Source of the DNA: Nocardia crassostreae
GTDB taxonomy: Bacteria > Actinomycetota > Actinomycetes > Mycobacteriales > Mycobacteriaceae
DNA: 64,000 nt
Direction: 5' to 3'
Assembly (NCBI RefSeq): GCF_001613405.1
Contig: NZ_BDCH01000020.1
Coordinates: 365,100 to 429,099, forward strand
Part shown: piece by piece, positions 58,805 through 64,000 of the stretch
Position numbering within the stretch: position 1 is the stretch's first letter
How the letters are laid out: each line of letters starts with the position of its first letter
Program-made: the position numbers and the translations under genes
The notes under the pieces: model-generated
What the model was told of the DNA's origin: nothing
What the model saw: the letters and a program-made list of their open reading frames with translations, nothing else
Database searches by the model: none

Positions 58805-59668
58805 ATGACCGATCCGAAGACCTTCACCCTGGAAGCCCCCGGCGCCGTCATCACCTACGACATCCGCCAGCCGGAGACCGCCACCGAGGAACCGCCCCTC
58901 ATGCTGGTCGGCTCGCCGATGGACGCCTCCGGCTTCGTCAGCCTGGCCGCGCGCTTCCCGGACCGCACCGTCATCACCTACGACCCGCGCGGCACCGGCC
59001 GCAGCACCAAGGCCGACCCGGTCAGCGAATCCACCCCCGACCAGCACGCCGACGACATCAGCCGGGTGATCGAGGCGGTCGGCGGCCAGGTCGATCTGTT
59101 CGCCAGCAGCGGCGGCGCGGTGAACTCGCTGGCCCTGGTGGCCAAGCATCCCGACCGGGTACGCACTCTCATCGCGCACGAGCCGCCCGCCTACCAGGCG
59201 CTGCCGGACCGGGAGACGGCGCTGGCCGCCGCCGAGAACATCGCCGCGACCTACAAGCGGGACGGGTTCGGTCCGGCCATGGCTAAATTCATTGCGCTGG
59301 TATCGATTCAGGGTGACATCCCGGCCGACTTCGGTGATCAGCCGGTGGATCCGGCCATGTTCGGCCTGCCCACCGAGGACGACGGCACCCGGGACGACCC
59401 GCTGGTGGGGCAGAACATCATCGCCTGCACGCACTACGAGCACGATTTCGACGCGCTGCGCGCGGTGTCGACGCGGGTTGTGCTCGCCGTGGCCGTGGAG
59501 GGCGAAGGCACCTCGGCCTACCGCGGCGGCGTCGCGGTCGCCGAGCGGCTGGGTCTCGAACCGGTGGTCTTCCCCAGCCACCATGCCGGTTTCCTCGGCG
59601 GCGAGTACGGCCAGCAGGGCGATCCGGACGCGTTCGCCGCGAAACTCCGCGCGGTGCTCGCCGATTAG
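58805..59668 (+). CDS. Alpha/beta hydrolase
   Basis: A 287-residue cytosolic hydrolase. It has LMLVGSPMDASGFVSLAARF, VITYDPRGTGRSTK, the nucleophile elbow DLFASSGGAVNSLALVA (Ser in SSGG) and His in FPSHHAGFLGG near the end. The ASSGG elbow (G replaced by A before S-S) is typical of a large actinobacterial group with unknown substrates. ATG 58805 has AAGGAG eight bases upstream. It converges with the pRiA4b ORF-3 family gene (stops one base apart). Confidence 0.9.
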   Translation: MTDPKTFTLEAPGAVITYDIRQPETATEEPPLMLVGSPMDASGFVSLAARFPDRTVITYDPRGTGRSTKADPVSESTPDQHADDISRVIEAVGGQVDLFASSGGAVNSLALVAKHPDRVRTLIAHEPPAYQALPDRETALAAAENIAATYKRDGFGPAMAKFIALVSIQGDIPADFGDQPVDPAMFGLPTEDDGTRDDPLVGQNIIACTHYEHDFDALRAVSTRVVLAVAVEGEGTSAYRGGVAVAERLGLEPVVFPSHHAGFLGGEYGQQGDPDAFAAKLRAVLAD

Positions 59669-59669
59669 T

Positions 59670-61049
59670 TCAGGTCTCGCCGCGAGGCCACCGTCGCAGA
59701 TCGCCTCTCGGCCACCGCTGCAACACCGCGCGCGCGAAGACTCGCGTGGCGCGCGGCCGAATGCGGTAGCACGAGAAGCGATCTCGCGGCGTCATACCCA
59801 GGCATTTGAAGATCCGCAGGGTCTCGAAGGTCATCCCCCCGACCTCGGCGCCGGTGCTGGTCGCCGTATTGCCCAGCCGCCGCCCCATGCCGTCGAGCAG
59901 TGGGGCGGCGGTGCCCGCGGGATCATCGGTATCGGTGGCGGCGGCCAGCACGTACAGCGCCGCGACATCCCGTTCGAAGGGCGTCTGCGCGGTTCGCGGC
60001 ACGTAGTCGGCAATGAGCCACCACAGCAGGACCGGATCCGCCAGGGCCTGCAGGCCGATATCGGATAGTCGCAGCTGTCTGCCGTCCTGGCGAGTGAGCC
60101 CGAATTGATAGGCGGTACGCCGTAATTCGGCAACGGGAGTGGGTTCGCTGCGCCGTCTGATCCAGCGCTCGCTCATACCGAGCACCGCGAAGATCTCCAT
60201 GGCGATGCGCGGCGGCAGCTCACCCCATTCGTCCAATCCGACTCCGCCGATCCCGATGTGCTCGAGCAGGCAGGTGTACGGCCGCATGGCTTCGGCGGCG
60301 GATTTGGCATCGATGCGGGCGGGCCGATCGATCATGGCCTGCCCCAGCAGATGTCGCAGCTGCCGCCGTGTCCGGGCGGACGCCCGCGGCACCATCCGGC
60401 TGAAAACATCCGGCAGCTCCGAGCAGTCGATGGCCGACCCGTCCGCCGCCCCGTACCCGAAGGCCCGCAATGCGAGATTGACCGCATCGAGATCCCGTGT
60501 GCCGCCCACACATACGGCCCGCGGCGACTCGTCCGTGAACTCCCGCACCCCCTCCAGCCGCACCACCCGCTGCCACCCCTGCCCCGAATCGAACCGATGA
60601 AATATCTCGTCCCCCGGCTCGACCAATAGCTCATCCAGCCGCACCTCGTCCTGCGGCACCCCCTGCTGCCACTCCCCACTCTCCGCCGGGCACAAATAAT
60701 GCTCGGTCTCCCGCCCCCCGAACTCCGCCGCCGACCCGAACCGGTACCGCTGCTTGTCCTTCCACCCATACGCCGTCTGCAACAGATCGTGCACCTCGTC
60801 GAGATAGAAATCCGACGCGATCTCGAGTCCCCGCCAAATCCGCCCGTTGGCCCGCACCGACCCCACCCGAACCGAATACGCCGCCGTATCCACCCGCCGC
60901 GCCCGCCGCGGCCACTCCGGCATCGGCTCCAACCTGCCCTCGAACGGCCCACCCGGCCGAAAAAGATGCGCCAGCGCAGCAAGCTGCTCCTCAGGGGACC
61001 GCCCCCTGAGGGCGTCGGCGAGTTCGCGGAACGAATCCCTATCCGCCAC
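59670..61049 (-). CDS. Plasmid pRiA4b ORF-3 family protein
   Basis: A 459-residue protein whose N-terminal part (about residues 50-190) is a pRiA4b ORF-3 domain: IWRGLEIASDFYLDEVHDLLQTAYGWKD, then RYRFGS, QDEVRLDELLVEPGDEIFHRFDSGQGWQ and LEGVRE. The rest is helical, with SRMVPRASARTRRQLRHLLGQAM, and a C-terminal domain of unknown type (LRRTAYQFGLTRQDGRQLRL). The domain was first seen next to plasmid and insertion-sequence genes; its function is unclear. No transposase is near here. ATG 61049. Confidence 0.85.
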   Translation of the reverse strand: MADRDSFRELADALRGRSPEEQLAALAHLFRPGGPFEGRLEPMPEWPRRARRVDTAAYSVRVGSVRANGRIWRGLEIASDFYLDEVHDLLQTAYGWKDKQRYRFGSAAEFGGRETEHYLCPAESGEWQQGVPQDEVRLDELLVEPGDEIFHRFDSGQGWQRVVRLEGVREFTDESPRAVCVGGTRDLDAVNLALRAFGYGAADGSAIDCSELPDVFSRMVPRASARTRRQLRHLLGQAMIDRPARIDAKSAAEAMRPYTCLLEHIGIGGVGLDEWGELPPRIAMEIFAVLGMSERWIRRRSEPTPVAELRRTAYQFGLTRQDGRQLRLSDIGLQALADPVLLWWLIADYVPRTAQTPFERDVAALYVLAAATDTDDPAGTAAPLLDGMGRRLGNTATSTGAEVGGMTFETLRIFKCLGMTPRDRFSCYRIRPRATRVFARAVLQRWPRGDLRRWPRGET

Positions 61050-61253
61050 AGCCGAAGGGTAGTGGATCCAGCCCCCGGCAACCCCCGATTCCGGACCCCC
61101 ACCACGAATCCTGCACCCAATCGTGGGATTTGATCTTGATCGCGATCGTTTCGGATCACTCTGCGGGCCGGAAAGCTCGCCACTATCGGAGTGTTGGTGC
61201 GCGAGGATTCCAATCCACGGACCGGCCGCACGCCCACCTGTTCAGCTGGATCC

Positions 61254-62510
61254 ATGTCAAAGTCGAAAGGTCGCAACACAAATGGAAAGACGCCTCGACC
61301 CCGCCGCAACCGAACCAGCTCGCCGCCTCGCCCGGCTTGGTTCGACGATGCCATTCGTGAGGTGCTCGACCGCCGCCAGAGCCTCTTGTCCGCAACCGGA
61401 CCACGAGAACTGGAGCAGTCCACCGCCGAACTGCTCGGAGCCCAGCTGCATCGCGCGCTGTACCGCCCGGACGACGACCTCCATCTCGTGTGGTGGTTCG
61501 CCGAACTCGCCAAGGACGTCCTGAACCTCGCGACCCGCCCCGCGCCGGAGAACGATCCGGCCCGGCAGTCCGCATGGCGTCTGCTGCACGGGTTGATCGC
61601 GATCGCCCCGTCCGACCTGTTCGGCGAGGATGTTCAGCAATTGGTGGACTCTAATGTCCGCGAGGCGGAACCGTCATGGCTGACCCACGTCTGTCGAGTG
61701 CAAGCGACCGGCGCCTCCTGGCGGATGACCGATATCTTCGGAACCCGGATGGCCGTCATCGCCGCCTACGAATACCCCGGCGGCATCGACCCGCACGTCT
61801 ACCTCTTCGATGTGGACGCCTGCGGCCCACTCGATGTCGTAGGCGCAGGCGTCTTCGACACCGTCGATGCCGCGGCCCGTTCCTGGCAGGCCACCGTGGG
61901 CCCCGCGGCGTCGAATTCTCGCCTGGACCGGGTGACCGATCCCGCCGACCTGTCCTTCCTCCCCTTCAGTGACGACCCGACCGCCCCCACCGGCTTCGAA
62001 TCCCATAACCGCATGGACAATTGGTTCCGCACCGGCCGCCGCATCGACGAACTCGTCGCAACGCTGCGCCGCCGAGGCACTCCGATACCCCCGCCCGTCG
62101 AGCCCCGCGATGCCCCATCCGTCCAATCATCGATCGAGCACTTCACCGAGTGGTTCGCGGTTCGCCACGACGCACCGCCTGCCCCGAACGCCACCGCCCA
62201 ACTGATTTCGGTATGGCTCGACGGCCTTTTCCCCGGCACTCGCGCCTGCGTTTCTCCCCATCGAGTGACCTTCCTGAAAGTTCTCATCGGCACCTGGCCA
62301 CCGGGTCGAGCTGCCGCGGCCGCCTGGGACCTCCTGCCGGAGTGGGCCCGCTATCTCGGAGAGCGTGCAGGGCTCTCGGCCTCGGCTCTTTCCGCTATCG
62401 CGGCCGCCGCGCAGGAGGCGACCGCCGAGAGTTGCGGGTCAGCCCATCTCCTCCAGTGCCTTCCCCTTGGTTTCCGGGACCCACTTGAGGACGAAGGGGA
62501 TCGACAGTAG
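61254..62510 (+). CDS. Hypothetical protein, 418 residues
   Basis: I do not recognise a family. The start (MSKSKGRNTNGKTPRPRRN) is basic and disordered. Then come helical parts (WFDDAIREVLDRRQSLL, ELEQSTAELLGAQLHRALY), a beta-like middle with RMAVIAAYEYPGGIDPHVYLFDVDACG, and a C-terminal helical segment with LLPEWARYLGERAGLSASALSAIAAAAQEA. No signal, no membrane helix, no catalytic motif seen. The layout recalls genes neighbouring pRiA4b ORF-3 proteins; a link is possible. The 3' end overlaps the transporter gene on the other strand by 72 bases. Confidence 0.7.
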   Translation: MSKSKGRNTNGKTPRPRRNRTSSPPRPAWFDDAIREVLDRRQSLLSATGPRELEQSTAELLGAQLHRALYRPDDDLHLVWWFAELAKDVLNLATRPAPENDPARQSAWRLLHGLIAIAPSDLFGEDVQQLVDSNVREAEPSWLTHVCRVQATGASWRMTDIFGTRMAVIAAYEYPGGIDPHVYLFDVDACGPLDVVGAGVFDTVDAAARSWQATVGPAASNSRLDRVTDPADLSFLPFSDDPTAPTGFESHNRMDNWFRTGRRIDELVATLRRRGTPIPPPVEPRDAPSVQSSIEHFTEWFAVRHDAPPAPNATAQLISVWLDGLFPGTRACVSPHRVTFLKVLIGTWPPGRAAAAAWDLLPEWARYLGERAGLSASALSAIAAAAQEATAESCGSAHLLQCLPLGFRDPLEDEGDRQ

Positions 62511-63869
62511 GGCGAAGGCGGCGTAGACGACGTAGGTGCCGGAGAGGTTCCAGTCGGAGAGGCTGGGGAAGCTGGCGGTGATGACCCAGTTGGCGATCCA
62601 TTGGGCCGAGGCGGCGACGCCCAGGGCTGCGGCGCGGAGTTTGTTGGGGAACATCTCGCCGAGGAGGACCCAGACGACCACGCCCCAGGAGAGGGCGAAG
62701 AACAGGACGAAGACGTGTGCCGAGATCAGGGCGACGGTGCCTTGGGTGGTGGGTAGGGAGACGGTGTCGCCGGAGACGGTCTTGGCAGAGAATGCCCAGG
62801 CTTCCGCGGCCAGGGCGACGGCCATGCCTGCGGAACCGATGAGTGCCAGTGGCTTACGGCCGATGCGGTCGACGAGGACCATGGCGATGGCGGTGCCGAT
62901 GATGTTGATGATCGACGTGGTGAAGGAATAGAAGAACGAGCTGGACGGGTCGATGCCGACGGACTGCCACAGCGTGGACGAGTAGTAGAAGACCACATTG
63001 ATGCCGACCAACTGCTGGAACACAGACAAGCCGATGCCGATCCACACCACGGGGAGGAAGCCGAAGCGGCCGCCCAGCAGGTCGCGGAAGGTAGAGCGGT
63101 GCTCGCTGTGCATGGCGCGCTCGATCTCGCGGACCCGGGCGTCGAGGTCGGCACTGCCGCCCTCGACTTCGGTGAGCACCTTCTTGGCCTTGTCGATGCG
63201 TCCCACCGAGATCAGGAACCGCGGCGATTCGGGGATGACGAACGAGAACAGGCCATAGAGGGCGGCAGGGACCACCATCACGCCGAGCATCCACTGCCAG
63301 GCTTCCAGTCCGCCGATCTTTCCGCGCTGCTCACCGTCGGCGAAGGTTAGGATCGCCCAGTTCGCCAACTGCGATGTCGCGATACCGGTCACGATCGCCG
63401 CCTGCTGGAACGACGCGAGCCGCCCGCGATAGGCGGGTGGCGAAACCTCGGCGATATAGGCCGGGCCGATCACCGATGCCATCCCGATTCCCACTCCACC
63501 GAGCACACGCCACATCGCGAGATCCCACAGCGCGAACGGCAGCGCCGACCCCAGCGCGCTGACGGTGAACAGCGCCGCCGCGATGCGCATGACATGAATA
63601 CGCCCGATGCGATCCGCGATCCGACCGGCGATGGCCGCGCCGATCGCGCACCCGATCAATGCGATGGCGACGACCTGAGCCAAGGCCGCCGACCCGATGT
63701 CGTACCTGTCCCGGATGGCTTCGACGGCCCCGTTGATGACGGAGCTGTCGTATCCGAACAGGAATCCGCCCATCGCCGCCGCGGCGGCGATGAAGACGAC
63801 ATGAACGAGGTTGTCCGCTCCCGCCGGTTGTCCACCTTCGGTTGTCTTCGCGCCCGCCGATGTATCCAC
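62439..63869 (-). CDS. MFS sugar porter
   Basis: A 476-residue, twelve-helix sugar:proton symporter of the major facilitator superfamily. Sugar-porter signatures are present: FGYDSSVINGAVEAI in helix 1, GRIADRIGRIHVMR after helix 2, ESPRFLISVGRIDKAKKVL between helices 6 and 7, FQQLVGINVVFYYSSTLW in helix 7, LVDRIGRKPLALIG and the final VPETKGKALEEM. The GTG start follows AGGAG. It sits in the membrane and imports a hexose or related sugar; substrate not deducible. Divergent from a gene that begins at the window end. Confidence 0.95.
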   Translation of the reverse strand: MDTSAGAKTTEGGQPAGADNLVHVVFIAAAAAMGGFLFGYDSSVINGAVEAIRDRYDIGSAALAQVVAIALIGCAIGAAIAGRIADRIGRIHVMRIAAALFTVSALGSALPFALWDLAMWRVLGGVGIGMASVIGPAYIAEVSPPAYRGRLASFQQAAIVTGIATSQLANWAILTFADGEQRGKIGGLEAWQWMLGVMVVPAALYGLFSFVIPESPRFLISVGRIDKAKKVLTEVEGGSADLDARVREIERAMHSEHRSTFRDLLGGRFGFLPVVWIGIGLSVFQQLVGINVVFYYSSTLWQSVGIDPSSSFFYSFTTSIINIIGTAIAMVLVDRIGRKPLALIGSAGMAVALAAEAWAFSAKTVSGDTVSLPTTQGTVALISAHVFVLFFALSWGVVVWVLLGEMFPNKLRAAALGVAASAQWIANWVITASFPSLSDWNLSGTYVVYAAFALLSIPFVLKWVPETKGKALEEMG

Positions 63870-63979
63870 CCAGACTCCTGTTGCTGTGAGAGTGCCAGTG
63901 AATTGATGATACCCGTTCCGCGATCAATGCAGCCGTATGACACGACCATAGTCGTATTTGAGCAGTTCAGGAGGGCGAT

Positions 63980-64000
63980 TTGACTCTGTTCGCGGCGCCG
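63980..64000 (+). CDS. Possible start of a gene cut by the window end
   Basis: AGGAGGGCG (about 63969-63977) is a strong ribosome-binding site followed by TTG 63980 and six open codons (Thr-Leu-Phe-Ala-Ala-Pro). The gene would be divergent from the sugar transporter. Too short to say what it encodes. Confidence 0.3.

Noticed and set aside
59670..61049. Insertion sequence around the pRiA4b ORF-3 family gene
   Set aside because: No transposase, terminal inverted repeats or target duplication could be found near it.

Overview
The window is high-GC actinobacterial DNA and almost certainly comes from a Nocardia-like member of the Mycobacteriales. The backbone keeps the gene order of the Mycobacterium tuberculosis Rv2230c to Rv2213 block: Nif3-like protein, zinc-ribbon protein, RNase HI/phosphatase, rnpB, panB, CaeA-like protease, glnA2, glnE, glnA1, RDD protein, DUF4191 protein, lipA, lipB, TIGR01777 SDR, E2 acyltransferase and leucyl aminopeptidase. 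EspG, lipoprotein and Tat-type exported proteins also fit a mycolic-acid actinomycete. Assignment to Nocardia is inference from content, not from a search.

Layout. 0-14.5 kb: housekeeping genes (nif3-like, OsmC, Rv2229c-like, rnhA/phosphatase fusion, RNase P RNA, slipin, RNB ribonuclease, CHAD protein, proline iminopeptidase, panB, CaeA-like lipoprotein, glnA2). 14.6-17.7 kb: glnE. 17.7-36.9 kb: an accessory block between glnE and glnA1, which are neighbours in mycobacteria. It holds an orphan EspG/PPE-like pair, a VOC protein, a Ser/Thr kinase fused to a membrane-anchored endonuclease/exonuclease/phosphatase domain, a Zn-metallopeptidase lipoprotein, lipases and peptidases, an MpaB-like oxygenase, a secreted PtpB-like phosphatase, a TetR/KstD-like steroid dehydrogenase pair and a putative Pycsar antiphage island. 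37-38.5 kb: glnA1 with a recognisable GlnR box. 38.8-44.8 kb: RDD protein, Tat-type esterase, a molybdopterin oxidoreductase/flavin reductase/DUF6510 operon, a dehalogenase-like hydrolase and DUF4191. 44.8-55.2 kb: EF-G-like GTPase, lipoate genes lipA-lipB, SDR, E2 (sucB/dlaT) and aminopeptidase. 55.4-64 kb: TetR, GNAT, a second-type EF-Tu, hydrolase, pRiA4b ORF-3 family protein and a sugar transporter.

How genes work together. glnA1, glnA2 and glnE form the nitrogen-assimilation core: GlnE modifies GlnA1, and GlnR probably controls it. lipB-lipA make the lipoyl cofactor used by the E2 encoded 2 kb away. The most interesting locus is 33.7-36.9 kb. A small class III-type nucleotide cyclase and a three-helix PycTM-like effector form a two-gene operon, divergent from a 573-residue HTH/TPR-like protein. 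The three genes sit between a near-perfect 32-bp direct repeat; the left copy is the 3' end of the kstD-like gene plus its terminator. This is the footprint of a defence cassette inserted as a unit.

Caution. Seven genes carry apparent lesions (frameshifts, in-frame TAG/TAA codons, one probable lost stop). That is many for 64 kb and suggests either sequence errors or real gene decay. No rRNA, tRNA, CRISPR array, transposase or integrase was recognised.
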